DNA from: Chitinophaga lutea
GTDB lineage: Bacteria > Bacteroidota > Bacteroidia > Chitinophagales > Chitinophagaceae
Direction: 5' to 3'
Assembly: GCF_003813775.1 (NCBI RefSeq)
Contig: NZ_RPDH01000003.1
Span: forward strand, 558,001 to 622,000
DNA: 64,000 nt
In this document: one piece after another, positions 43,515 to 51,872 of the stretch
How positions within the stretch are numbered: position 1 is the first letter of the stretch
Layout: each line of letters starts with the position of its first letter
Notes under the pieces: model-generated
Told to the model about the DNA's origin: nothing
The model's database searches: none
The model's input: the letters and a program-made list of their open reading frames with translations, nothing else
Translations under genes and position numbers: made by a program

Positions 43515-44654
43515 ATGGACAGGCTCAGTTTAATCGGCATCATTGGTTTTGTGACGGTTTTTATCTGCTTTTTGATGGGGCTCTTCCTGCTCACCGTCAA
43601 AACGAAGCATAAACTGAGCAATGTGCTGTTTGCCCTGTATATCTTCGTGGCCGGCCTCGACTTCAGCGGATTTTTTATCTACCGCTTCCTCGATGCGTAC
43701 AACAACTGGGAGATGCTCCGCACCCAGACCTCCCTGCTTTCCATGCCGCTGTTTTACCTGTACGTGCTGTCTGTCTGTTATTCGGATTTCAGGCTGCGGC
43801 CCGTTCACCTGCTGCACCTGTTGCCTTTTGTGATCAGCAACCTTGCGGTGGTACAGGAGTATTACCTGGCCGGGCAGGCGGCCAAAACGTATTATTTCGA
43901 GCACTATGGCAGCATGCCACAGGTACAGGTGAAGCGGGTGGTGCTCGAACTGCAGTCCGTGTTTTACATCACGGCGATCTTCCTGACGCTGAAAAAATCG
44001 AGGAATATCTTTCTTGAAAACTATACCGGCCCGTCGATCGTGTCTTACAAATGGCTGTTCCAGCTGGTGGTGATAACCACGGTAGTGCATGTGATCGTTT
44101 TTTTGCGGATGCTTTTCCAGTGGACGACCGATGATGAAAATGCCATTACCTGGGCACTGCTGTTCGGCGCCATCACGGCCCTGATCGTGATGTGCTGGTT
44201 TGTGCTGAAAGCTCTTTACCAGCCCGAGCTTTTCAGGGGCGTGGATTCCACGCTGCCGCTGGTCAGGGAAATGTTGCCGGAACCGGAAAGCGTAAAACCA
44301 TCCGGGACGGAAGAGAAAATCGCCATGCTGAAGGCCTATATGGAGCAGGCGGAACCTTATCTTGAACCGGACCTCACCATACAGGAACTGGCCGCGCGGA
44401 TGAACATGCCCATGCGGGAATTGTCGTTGCTCATCAACCATCACCTCAACCAGCACTTCTTCGATTTTATCAACGGGTACCGGATCGAGAAGGCCAAAAA
44501 ACTGCTGAGCAGCTCCACGAAGCAGGCGCTGAATGTACAGGAAATCTTATATGAAGTAGGTTTTAACTCCAAATCGTCGTTCAATACGGCTTTTAAAAAG
44601 CATACGAATACCACACCGACGCAATACCGAAACAGCTCGTTATCAGGTAATTGA
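43515..44654 (+). CDS. Membrane-bound AraC-family regulator
   Basis: A 379-aa protein with seven or so N-terminal transmembrane helices (up to about residue 235, for example LIGIIGFVTVFICFLMGLFL and LLFGAITALIVMCWFVLKAL) and a C-terminal AraC DNA-binding domain (about 275-375), with LTIQELAARMNMPMRELSLL and VQEILYEVGFNSKSSFNTAF. This layout is common in Bacteroidota and suggests direct sensing of an envelope or lipid signal. It lies 48 bases after the ECF42 gene and 123 bases before a TonB-type receptor, which it could control. Confidence 0.85.
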   Translation: MDRLSLIGIIGFVTVFICFLMGLFLLTVKTKHKLSNVLFALYIFVAGLDFSGFFIYRFLDAYNNWEMLRTQTSLLSMPLFYLYVLSVCYSDFRLRPVHLLHLLPFVISNLAVVQEYYLAGQAAKTYYFEHYGSMPQVQVKRVVLELQSVFYITAIFLTLKKSRNIFLENYTGPSIVSYKWLFQLVVITTVVHVIVFLRMLFQWTTDDENAITWALLFGAITALIVMCWFVLKALYQPELFRGVDSTLPLVREMLPEPESVKPSGTEEKIAMLKAYMEQAEPYLEPDLTIQELAARMNMPMRELSLLINHHLNQHFFDFINGYRIEKAKKLLSSSTKQALNVQEILYEVGFNSKSSFNTAFKKHTNTTPTQYRNSSLSGN

Positions 44655-44777
44655 GAAAAGTCGAACGCTTTTTTCGGAAAGTCGTACCCAATTACCGGCA
44701 TCAAAACGGTTCGATTTTATGAAGTCGTCCGCCTCCCCGGAGGGGGTATCGCACCTTTGTGCCCATAACATCGAATT

Positions 44778-47153
44778 ATGGGCAGATTTGTAATTTTTTG
44801 GATGTGTACGTTCCCGTGTTGGGCGCATGCACAGGTGAACCTTTCCGGCATGGTGCAGCACAATGCCGCTCCCGCTGCTTTTGCGAATGTGGTGCTCCTC
44901 AATACCGCCGGGAAGGTGGAACAGGGGGCGCTGACGCAGGAGAACGGCAGCTTCCGGTTGGCGGTGAAAAGCGGCCGGTATACCGTCAGGATAAGTTATG
45001 TGGGCCTGGCGCCCTGGGAGCGCACCCTGCAATTGGAAAAAGACACTTCACTGGGCATCGTGACGCTGAAAGAACAGGAGGGCCGGCTGAGGGAGGTGGT
45101 GATCACCGGTGGAAGAAAGCTGGTGGAGCAGCAACCCGACCGCCTCATCTTTAATGTCGAAAACAGTATCGCCGCCGTGGGGGGGAACGCCCTCAACGCA
45201 CTCGGCGCTGCGCCGGGCGTGCTGGTGCAGCACAACGTGATTTCCATGCTGGGCAAAGGCGCCAGCCGGGTGATGATCAACGGCCGGATGATCGAGCTGA
45301 CGGGGGAAGACCTCGCCGCCTACCTGTCGTCCATCAGCGCCGCCGATATCAAAAACATCGAGATCATCACCAATCCACCCGCACGGTACGATGCGGCCGG
45401 GGCAGGCGGGCTTATCAATATCAACCTGAAAAAAGGCGCCGCCAACGCCTGGAAAAACACCACGGTGCTGAGTTACGACCAGAACGCCTATGCTTTTTAT
45501 TCGCTGCGGAACAGTTTCCTCTACCAGCGGAATAAACTCCGGCTGGCCGCCTCCATCGGGGGAAAAACCGGGTACCTGAAAACCCGGGAGGAATTAAAGA
45601 CTTATTACGTGAAAGGTCTCTGGCAACTGGGGATTGACGGGAAGGAAAAACAGGAGAACCTGAACGGGAGCGTTGCCGTGGATTATGATTTTACCGATAA
45701 CATATCCGCCGGTGTCCAGTACGCCGGTCAGCACAACAACCCGGACCGGTCGGATGTGGCGACGATTGCCATACACGATGAGGCAGGCAGCGTGGCATCT
45801 TACCTCATCAACCGCGGGCAGAACGATATCGGCAATACCAGCCATACGCTGAATGCGCATCTCATTGCGAAGCTGGATACCCAGGGCCGGCGGTTTTCCT
45901 TCGATCTCGACCGTTTCGTGTACCGGTCGGGCATCGACAACCAGTTCGCGGCATCATCGTATTCTTCGGAGATGGCTTTCCTGCTGACGGGGCAAATGGC
46001 CCGCAATGTTTCGGAACAGCATATCTATAACACCAGCGCAACGGTGGATTTCGATTACCCCATGAAGGCGTTCCGGCTAAACTACGGGGCAAAGCTCAGT
46101 TTTATAACCAGCAAATCCGGCGGAGACTATTACAACACCATCAGCGGCCGGCCGGTGTGGGAGCAGGAGCGCTCCAACCGGTTCGATTACCGGGAATATA
46201 ACCAGGCAGCATACGCCTCCGGCAGCAAAACATTCAATGCTCATATCAGCCTTCAGCTGGGCCTGCGGCTTGAGCACACAACAACGGAAGGGCATTCGCC
46301 ACCCAAGCCCGGCTGGTACGTTAACAGTTACCTCAAACTGTTCCCGTCCTTATCCTTCTCCTATAAAATGAACGACGATCACGGGTGGGTGCTGAACTAT
46401 GGCCGCCGTATCACCCGGCCGGGTTTCCGCGACCTGAACCCGTACCGCTCTTACCTGAACAGTAAAAGCTATTCCGAGGGCAACCCGTTCCTGCAACCGG
46501 CGCTCAACGACAATCTTGAGGTGGCCTACACATACAAGGGAAAATTCCGGACGAATGCATTCCTGCATATCACCAGCAACGGCTTCGGGGTGATATTCAA
46601 GGCCGACCGCGCCACCAATACCCAAACCGTTATTCGGGAGAATTATTACAAGGAATACGCGTTCGGGATAGGGGAGAACTATACCGGCAATATCACGCCC
46701 TGGTGGGAAAGCAGCAACGACCTGTATCTGCTGAGCTCCAGGACGTGGTTCCACGGGATTGATGCCGTGCCGCTGAACGGCGAGCAGCTGTATTTCAATA
46801 CCGTCAACGCCTTTTCCCTCAGCCGTGCTACCAAACTGCAGGTCGACTTCCTGTACAGTTCGCCGTTCAAAAAAGGGCTGTACGAGATCGGCTACCGGAT
46901 GAGGTTCAATATCGGCATTAAACACAGCATGCTGAACAACCGCCTGCAGCTGGCCGCGTTTGTAAACGATGTTTTCAATACCGCTTACCTGAAAGATTAT
47001 AATTCCGTCGTCAACTCCATCCGGCAGGAATACAGCCAGAACAACAGCAGCCGGTATTTCCGTTTGTCGCTCACCTACCAGTTCGGGAACAGTAACCTCG
47101 ATATCCGGAAGCGAAGCGGCGGCAACGACGAAGAAAGGAAACGGGCAGACTAA
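44778..47153 (+). CDS. Outer-membrane TonB-dependent-type receptor (beta-barrel family)
   Basis: A 791-aa protein with a signal peptide (VIFWMCTFPCWAHAQ), an N-terminal carboxypeptidase-regulatory-like domain (about 20-105, NLSGMVQHNAAPAAFANVVL), a plug-like domain (VLVQHNVISMLGKGASRVMI, then INGRMIEL) and a large beta-barrel ending in YFRLSLTYQFGN. It belongs to the Bacteroidota outer-membrane beta-barrel group related to TonB-dependent receptors. No clear TonB box is visible. Its stop overlaps the convergent LytTR stop, and no SusD partner is present. The substrate is unknown. Confidence 0.85.
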   Translation: MGRFVIFWMCTFPCWAHAQVNLSGMVQHNAAPAAFANVVLLNTAGKVEQGALTQENGSFRLAVKSGRYTVRISYVGLAPWERTLQLEKDTSLGIVTLKEQEGRLREVVITGGRKLVEQQPDRLIFNVENSIAAVGGNALNALGAAPGVLVQHNVISMLGKGASRVMINGRMIELTGEDLAAYLSSISAADIKNIEIITNPPARYDAAGAGGLININLKKGAANAWKNTTVLSYDQNAYAFYSLRNSFLYQRNKLRLAASIGGKTGYLKTREELKTYYVKGLWQLGIDGKEKQENLNGSVAVDYDFTDNISAGVQYAGQHNNPDRSDVATIAIHDEAGSVASYLINRGQNDIGNTSHTLNAHLIAKLDTQGRRFSFDLDRFVYRSGIDNQFAASSYSSEMAFLLTGQMARNVSEQHIYNTSATVDFDYPMKAFRLNYGAKLSFITSKSGGDYYNTISGRPVWEQERSNRFDYREYNQAAYASGSKTFNAHISLQLGLRLEHTTTEGHSPPKPGWYVNSYLKLFPSLSFSYKMNDDHGWVLNYGRRITRPGFRDLNPYRSYLNSKSYSEGNPFLQPALNDNLEVAYTYKGKFRTNAFLHITSNGFGVIFKADRATNTQTVIRENYYKEYAFGIGENYTGNITPWWESSNDLYLLSSRTWFHGIDAVPLNGEQLYFNTVNAFSLSRATKLQVDFLYSSPFKKGLYEIGYRMRFNIGIKHSMLNNRLQLAAFVNDVFNTAYLKDYNSVVNSIRQEYSQNNSSRYFRLSLTYQFGNSNLDIRKRSGGNDEERKRAD

Positions 47154-47875
47154 TGCTGCGGTCTTCTTCCATCTTTCGACAGCAGCACCCGGTTCACCAC
47201 CTTCTCCATCACTTCATCGCGCAGCGTGCGGCCCAGGGGGACTTCGCGGCTATGTAGGCGGATGATGTTGCCTTCGATGGCCTGGATGCAATTCATGTTG
47301 ACGATGAAAGATTTGTGTACCCGGATGAACGTGTGGGCTGGCAGGCTTTCTTCCACGGCTCTGAACGTAATGTGGATGATGATCTTTTTGACGGCGGTGT
47401 GCACGATCACATAGTTCTGCATGCCTTCGAGGTACAGGATGTCTGATAGCATCACTTTTTCATACACCTGGTTCTGTTTCAGGAAGATGTAATCCGGCGC
47501 GGGCACCTGTTGCAGCAAAAAGTAATCGCGTGCCTTATGGACGGCTTTGATGAAGCGCTCCGGGGATATGGGTTTAAGCAGGTAGTCAAGCACGCTCAAC
47601 CGGAAACCTTCCAGCGCATAGTCCGGATAGGCAGTGGTGATGATGGTGGTCGGGGGATTGGGCAGCGCTTCGAGAAAGGAGAGACCCGAGAGGCGCGGCA
47701 TATTGATGTCGAGGAACATGAGGTCCACCTGTTGCTGCATCAGCGCATTCTGTGCGAAGATGGCGTTTTTATAGCTGCCGGTCACTTCGAGAAAATCCAT
47801 GTCGGCGGCCAGTTGCTCCATGCCTTCACGGGCGAGGGCTTCGTCGTCTACAATGATGCATTTCATCTTTTTCAT
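47150..47875 (-). CDS. LytTR response regulator
   Basis: A 241-aa response regulator with a receiver domain (about 1-120, KCIIVDDEALAREGMEQL, the phospho-acceptor Asp in LMFLDINMPRLSGLSFL) and a C-terminal LytTR DNA-binding domain (about 140-235, ILYLEGMQNYVIVHTAVKKI and HTFIRVHKSFIVNMNCIQAI). It overlaps the upstream sensor kinase gene (ATGA), so they form a two-component pair. Its stop overlaps the stop of the convergent receptor gene, so antisense read-through between the two is possible. Confidence 0.92.
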   Translation of the reverse strand: MKKMKCIIVDDEALAREGMEQLAADMDFLEVTGSYKNAIFAQNALMQQQVDLMFLDINMPRLSGLSFLEALPNPPTTIITTAYPDYALEGFRLSVLDYLLKPISPERFIKAVHKARDYFLLQQVPAPDYIFLKQNQVYEKVMLSDILYLEGMQNYVIVHTAVKKIIIHITFRAVEESLPAHTFIRVHKSFIVNMNCIQAIEGNIIRLHSREVPLGRTLRDEVMEKVVNRVLLSKDGRRPQH

Positions 47876-48903
47876 ATGTCGCCGAGTTGGATAGATAATT
47901 TGATGGAAAACAGATGTTCTTGCTGCGAGATTTTCAGGTTGTGGCGGCCGGGGTAGAGCAGTGAGAGCCTTTTTTGCACGTTCCTGAGCCCGATGCCGCC
48001 GGATGTCGGAAGCCCGGGCGTCTGTTGCTGATGGTCGAAGGTGTTGGTCACTTCCATCGTCAGCAGTTGCCCGTGCAGCGCGGAGTCGATCTTTACGAAG
48101 TTGCCGTCATAACGGTCGCGCGAAACGAACTTGAATGCGTTCTCGATGAAGGGGGACAGCAGGAAGGGAGCAATCAACCGGTTGCCCGGCGCTTCCGGCC
48201 ACCGGCATTCCGCTGTGACGTCGCTGCCCCAGCGCGTCATTTCCACATTCACGTAATTTTTCAGATAGCCGATCTCGTCATTCAGCGGGATGTACGCTTT
48301 GCCGCTGTCATACAACTGGTGGCGCAGCATGTCCGAGAATTTCAGCAGCACGGACGATGCCTGCTGTACGTCTTTTTTCATCAGCACATGGATGCTGTTC
48401 ATGACGTTGAAAAGGAAATGCGGGTTCACCTGGTCGCGCAGCAGTTGCAATTCCGCTTCGAGATGCGCATTTTGCAGGGTACGGTGTTTTTTGTCGATGG
48501 TGGCATGCTCCCGGTAGAACCGGATGCCGCATATGCTGCCGGTGATCAGCAGGGCGCTGGTGAGCATGGAAAACCACCGGGCGATCAACGACATCTCTTC
48601 CGGGTCAAAATAACGGTCGATCAGGGCGAAGAGCAGGCCCATCACACTACAGGCCAACAGCCCGATGCCCACGAAGCGCGCCAGCTGGCGGCGCCTGATG
48701 AACACCGGCAACAACACGTCGCTTAGCAGCAGTGTGAACGGGATGGCGGTGCCGATGATCAGCGAGGTGTACAGCACCGAACGGTAGAACCCCATCGGCG
48801 ACTGGATCATGACCTGCATAAAGAGGCTCAGGGTCAGCAGCGTCCACACGAATACCTGCAAAGGCCACCATTTCAACGTTTTTTCTTCCTGCATGTGCAA
48901 CAT
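47872..48903 (-). CDS. LytS-like sensor histidine kinase
   Basis: A 343-aa sensor kinase with four N-terminal transmembrane helices (to about residue 125) and a His_kinase domain (about 155-343). The phospho-acceptor His is in QVNPHFLFNVMNSIHVLMKK. The ATPase domain has IAPFLLSPFIENAFKFV and GGIGLRNVQKRLSLLYPG. It pairs with the overlapping LytTR gene. The signal is unknown. The genes of two outer-membrane proteins lie on both sides. Confidence 0.92.
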   Translation of the reverse strand: MLHMQEEKTLKWWPLQVFVWTLLTLSLFMQVMIQSPMGFYRSVLYTSLIIGTAIPFTLLLSDVLLPVFIRRRQLARFVGIGLLACSVMGLLFALIDRYFDPEEMSLIARWFSMLTSALLITGSICGIRFYREHATIDKKHRTLQNAHLEAELQLLRDQVNPHFLFNVMNSIHVLMKKDVQQASSVLLKFSDMLRHQLYDSGKAYIPLNDEIGYLKNYVNVEMTRWGSDVTAECRWPEAPGNRLIAPFLLSPFIENAFKFVSRDRYDGNFVKIDSALHGQLLTMEVTNTFDHQQQTPGLPTSGGIGLRNVQKRLSLLYPGRHNLKISQQEHLFSIKLSIQLGDI

Positions 48904-48943
48904 TTATCGGGCAAAAGTCAGTAAATAATGATGATAAAAAATG

Positions 48944-49870
48944 TTAAGGTTTGAAGTTCACGCGGAATCCTGCGCTGGCGAACCAATTGGCTGCGAGGCG
49001 GTGCTCGGGCTGCGTGGAGAACATTTCTGAAAGGCGTTTGTGGCGGTAGTCGGCGCTTCGCAGCAGGGCGTAACCGCCCGAGAGGCTGAAGCTGACATGT
49101 TTGGTGAGGTGAAAGGTATTTTCGAGCCCCAGTGTCATTTCCCGGTAGCCCATCAGGCGTTTGGACGACACGCGGCTTTCCACGTCGTACGAATTACCGT
49201 TGAGCCGCAGGCCCAACCCTGTTTCAAGGAAGCCGTTCACGCGATAGGAGGCGCTGATGCCTTCAGGGATGGCTACCTGTACGTTGAATTTGCCGGCGGG
49301 CGTCCATTTCACCAGAACGGCCGGCAGCACCATGGGGGTGCCGAAAGTGTTGCTGAGCACGGCCCCGAAGCCGTAGGAGAAGCGGCGGTTGAGCTGGTTG
49401 ATGAAGATGACGCCGCCATTGAGGAATATGTCGTTGCCGTCGATCGCTTCCAGGTCCGTATACACGCCCGCCGCCAGTACGCCCATCACCGACCATTTGC
49501 GGTTGATGCTGCGGTAGTGCCGGAGCGCGATGCCGGCCCCGAATAATTCATCCGGCAAGATGGTCTTTTCATATTGTTTATTGGAGAATTGCATGTAGCT
49601 GGCTTCCACACCCAGGCCCCACGACCTGAATTTGCCACTGGCAGTGTCTACCCGTTTGCGGAGATCGAAGGCTGCGCCGAAAGAATAACGCCGGGTGGCG
49701 GTAGTGGAGGCAGTTTTAATACTGTCTTCCGGCCGGATGTAATGGGCGGCAGGCAGGTAGTCGGCCTGGAAAGCAATCCCCGGACCGGTGAGCGATGAAG
49801 GGCCCGATTGGGCGGATGCGATGACGGGGATGAGACAGGTCAGCAGTAAATAACAGTACGCAGGTTTCAT
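48944..49870 (-). CDS. Probable outer-membrane protein
   Basis: A 308-aa protein with a signal peptide (YLLLTCLIPVIASAQ) and a mature part rich in alternating amphipathic strands (SFGAAFDLRKRVDTASGKFR and YGFGAVLSNTFGTPMVLPAV), ending in WFASAGFRVNFKP. It has the look of a small beta-barrel, but no specific family is recognised. It lies 41 bases upstream of the kinase gene in the same direction and could be expressed with the two-component pair. Confidence 0.6.
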   Translation of the reverse strand: MKPAYCYLLLTCLIPVIASAQSGPSSLTGPGIAFQADYLPAAHYIRPEDSIKTASTTATRRYSFGAAFDLRKRVDTASGKFRSWGLGVEASYMQFSNKQYEKTILPDELFGAGIALRHYRSINRKWSVMGVLAAGVYTDLEAIDGNDIFLNGGVIFINQLNRRFSYGFGAVLSNTFGTPMVLPAVLVKWTPAGKFNVQVAIPEGISASYRVNGFLETGLGLRLNGNSYDVESRVSSKRLMGYREMTLGLENTFHLTKHVSFSLSGGYALLRSADYRHKRLSEMFSTQPEHRLAANWFASAGFRVNFKP

Positions 49871-50071
49871 GAAAAAAATATGTGTTTAGGGTGCGAAGTA
49901 ACCGACGGCTGTTCTGTTGGGGAATTTCGTTTGATGAATGATGGGCAGGTATTGACAAACTGCGGGTGAGATTCCATTTGCGGCGGATTGTTCGGAGAGG
50001 GTTGGTCGTAATGGGGGGAACGGCGCGCAGGTCGGTCCCCGGCCGGTTATTCACAAAAAAGCGAAGATTTT

Positions 50072-50102
50072 TTTGAATCTTTCAGGTTAAAGATTAAATT
50101 TG
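50072..50102 (+). promoter_or_regulatory. Promoter of tRNA-Pro
   Basis: TTTG at 50072-50075 and TAAATTTG at 50095-50102, with a 19-base spacer, fit the Bacteroidota consensus. The tRNA starts nine bases after the -7 element. Confidence 0.8.
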
Positions 50103-50111
50103 CACCCCATT

Positions 50112-50185
50112 CGGGATGTAGCGCAGCCCGGTAGCGCGCTTCGTTCGGGACGAAGAGGCCGCTGGTTCGAATCCAGTCATCCCGA
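50112..50185 (+). tRNA. tRNA-Pro (anticodon CGG)
   Basis: A 74-base cloverleaf: acceptor stem CGGGATG/CATCCCG, D arm GCGC...GCGC, anticodon stem CTTCG/CGAAG with loop TTCGGGA (anticodon CGG, reading CCG), and T arm GCTGG-TTCGAAT-CCAGT. CCA is not encoded. The last bases serve as attachment site for the element that follows, and the gene remains complete. Confidence 0.95.
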
Positions 50186-50187
50186 CA
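50165..50187. repeat. Left attachment site (attL), in the tRNA 3' end
   Basis: GTTCGAATCCAGTCATCCCG plus ACA (23 bases) is exactly repeated at 62279-62301. It covers the T loop to the end of the tRNA, a standard site for tyrosine integrases. Confidence 0.9.
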
Positions 50188-50205
50188 GTTAAAGATTATT
50201 GAAGA

Positions 50206-50231
50206 AGTCTGCTGAATAAGCAGGCTTTTTT
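50206..50231 (+). terminator. Terminator carried by the element, now serving tRNA-Pro
   Basis: AGTCTGCT - GAATA - AGCAGGCT is an 8-bp stem with one G-U pair, followed by a run of T. It lies 20 bases after the tRNA, inside the element. Confidence 0.8.
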
Positions 50232-50322
50232 AATTTAGTGAAATGCAGGATAGATAAGGTTATTATGATTTTTTGCAAATTATTAAGCCTGTTCTTTCTG
50301 CTGTAATTTTTGAGCTTGTCTG

Positions 50323-50400
50323 ATACCCATTCGTACACCAAGTCTGACACCCATTTTTCCTTTGTAATCCTTTCCCAGCTTCATTTTTCATTTGGGTGCC
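50323..50400. promoter_or_regulatory. Candidate arm-type integrase sites, left end
   Basis: Copies of an ACCCATT-type motif are at 50323-50332 (ATACCCATTC) and 50347-50356 (ACACCCATTT). An inverted copy (TTTGGGTGCC) is at 50391-50400. Similar sequences stand next to the right attachment site, as expected for arm sites bound by the integrase N-terminal domain. Confidence 0.5.
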
Positions 50401-50414
50401 TTTAAACAGGCACT

Positions 50415-51653
50415 ATGGAATTGAATACTTTTAAAGTACAGCTCGTACTAAAAACCAATAAAACCAACAAAAAGGGGCTGGTTCCCATCTTTGCAAAAAT
50501 CTTCCTGAATGGGCAGAAAGCTGAAATTTCCACCAACAGGAGTATTGACCCCCAGCAATGGATGAACAGTAAGCAATGCGCAAAAACTTCTAGCCCATTC
50601 AATAAAGAGTTAAACCAGTTTCTGGAATCTTTCAAAACTAAAATTTACCAGACATATTCCAGGCTACAAATCGCAGATGTCACCCTAAGCATCCTTTCTC
50701 TGAAAGAGGCATTAAATGGCAACAGGATAGACAGGCAGAAGGGATTGATTGCAGTAACAGAAGAACATAACCATCAGTTTGAAAAGCTGGTGGGGATAAA
50801 GTTTTCCTTTGGGAGCTATAAAAACTACAAAACCACCCTCAGCTACCTGAAGGAATTTGTACCTGCTTTCTGTGCAATAAAGGATATACCTCTGCTGGAG
50901 GTGAATTACAAGTTTTGCGAAGCCTATTATACCTTCCTGACCACAGAAAAGCCCTGTACCTCCAATGGGGCGAATAAGCATATACAAAGGCTTAAAAAGA
51001 TTATTAACTATGCCCTTAGGGCAGGGTATATCAAGTCCAACCCTACAGCAACTTTCAGTTTGCAATTTAAGCCAGTGGAAAAGCAGGTATTGAGCTGGGA
51101 GGAAATTATCAAGATTAAAAATTTGCCCATCAGCAGGAGCGTAATAGATCAGGTAAGGGATGTGTTCATTTTTCAGTGTTTTACTGGCCTAGCATACAGT
51201 GATGTTAAAAGGCTCAGACCTGCTGATATTCAGCCTATGCAGGAAGGGGAGTTGTGGATTAAAATGAGAAGGCAGAAAACCAACATTTCATTTTCCATTC
51301 CCCTGCTGGAGCCTGCTTTGGATGTGCTGGGGAAATATTTGAATGATGGTGAAAAGTATAGCCCTGTGTTTCCTGTTCTCTCTAACCAGAAGATGAATGA
51401 TTATTTGAAAGTTATACAGGAATTGGCTGGAATTAGCAAAAATTTAACCACCCACCTTGCTAGGCACAGTTTTGCTACGAGTGTGGCGCTGAATAATGGG
51501 GTGCCTATTGATACTGTATCGAAAATGCTTGGGCATACTAATTTGAAAACTACGCAAGTCTATGCTAAGGTGATGGATTCGAAGATTGCGAAGGATATGC
51601 AGGAGTTGAAGGTAAAGTTGTCTGGTAACCTAAAAACTGAATCCAATGAATAG
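50415..51653 (+). CDS. int: Tyrosine recombinase (integrase)
   Basis: A 412-aa integrase of the common Bacteroidota type. The N-terminal arm-binding domain has FKVQLVLKTNKTNKKGLVPI, and a SAM-like core-binding domain lies at about 110-210. The catalytic domain includes RDVFIFQCFTGLAYSDVKRL (catalytic Arg in this region), TTHLARHSFATSVALNNGVP (H-x-x-R), LGHTNLKTTQVYAKV (His and the Tyr nucleophile). It lies 230 bases from attL and is transcribed away from it, next to candidate arm sites. Confidence 0.93.
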   Translation: MELNTFKVQLVLKTNKTNKKGLVPIFAKIFLNGQKAEISTNRSIDPQQWMNSKQCAKTSSPFNKELNQFLESFKTKIYQTYSRLQIADVTLSILSLKEALNGNRIDRQKGLIAVTEEHNHQFEKLVGIKFSFGSYKNYKTTLSYLKEFVPAFCAIKDIPLLEVNYKFCEAYYTFLTTEKPCTSNGANKHIQRLKKIINYALRAGYIKSNPTATFSLQFKPVEKQVLSWEEIIKIKNLPISRSVIDQVRDVFIFQCFTGLAYSDVKRLRPADIQPMQEGELWIKMRRQKTNISFSIPLLEPALDVLGKYLNDGEKYSPVFPVLSNQKMNDYLKVIQELAGISKNLTTHLARHSFATSVALNNGVPIDTVSKMLGHTNLKTTQVYAKVMDSKIAKDMQELKVKLSGNLKTESNE

Positions 51654-51828
51654 TGTTTTAATGGTCTGGTCGATTATTGTGCTGGTGCTTATTTGTTGGA
51701 GTGTAGGTGATCTTTGCAGCCCTTTTTTATTTTCAAAAAAATATGTGCATGTTTGCCATAATCCAATATCAAAAATTATTTTAGGTCTAATAATACTTTT
51801 TATAATTGGAATTTTATGTAAATTATAA
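51646..51828 (+). CDS. Small two-helix membrane protein
   Basis: A 60-aa reading frame whose ATG overlaps the integrase stop (ATGAATAG). It has two hydrophobic helices (VLMVWSIIVLVLICWSV and IILGLIILFIIGIL) joined by a basic turn with two Cys and two His. It has no known family. Overlap with the integrase end and AT-rich composition make a chance frame possible. If real, it may work with the large membrane protein encoded next. Confidence 0.4.
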   Translation: MNSVLMVWSIIVLVLICWSVGDLCSPFLFSKKYVHVCHNPISKIILGLIILFIIGILCKL

Positions 51829-51872
51829 CATTGTTTATAGGGGGGCTCGCCCCCTCTTTTAATTATCCCGAT

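Noticed and set aside
44655..44777. Terminator between the AraC gene and the receptor gene (GGTAATTG ... CAATTACC)
   Set aside because: The arms are 8 bases with a loop of about 40 bases and no T-run directly after the stem, so it is too weak to call.
50112..50187. The tRNA being broken by the insertion
   Set aside because: All cloverleaf arms are intact on the left side. The element restores the same 23 bases, so the tRNA should be functional.
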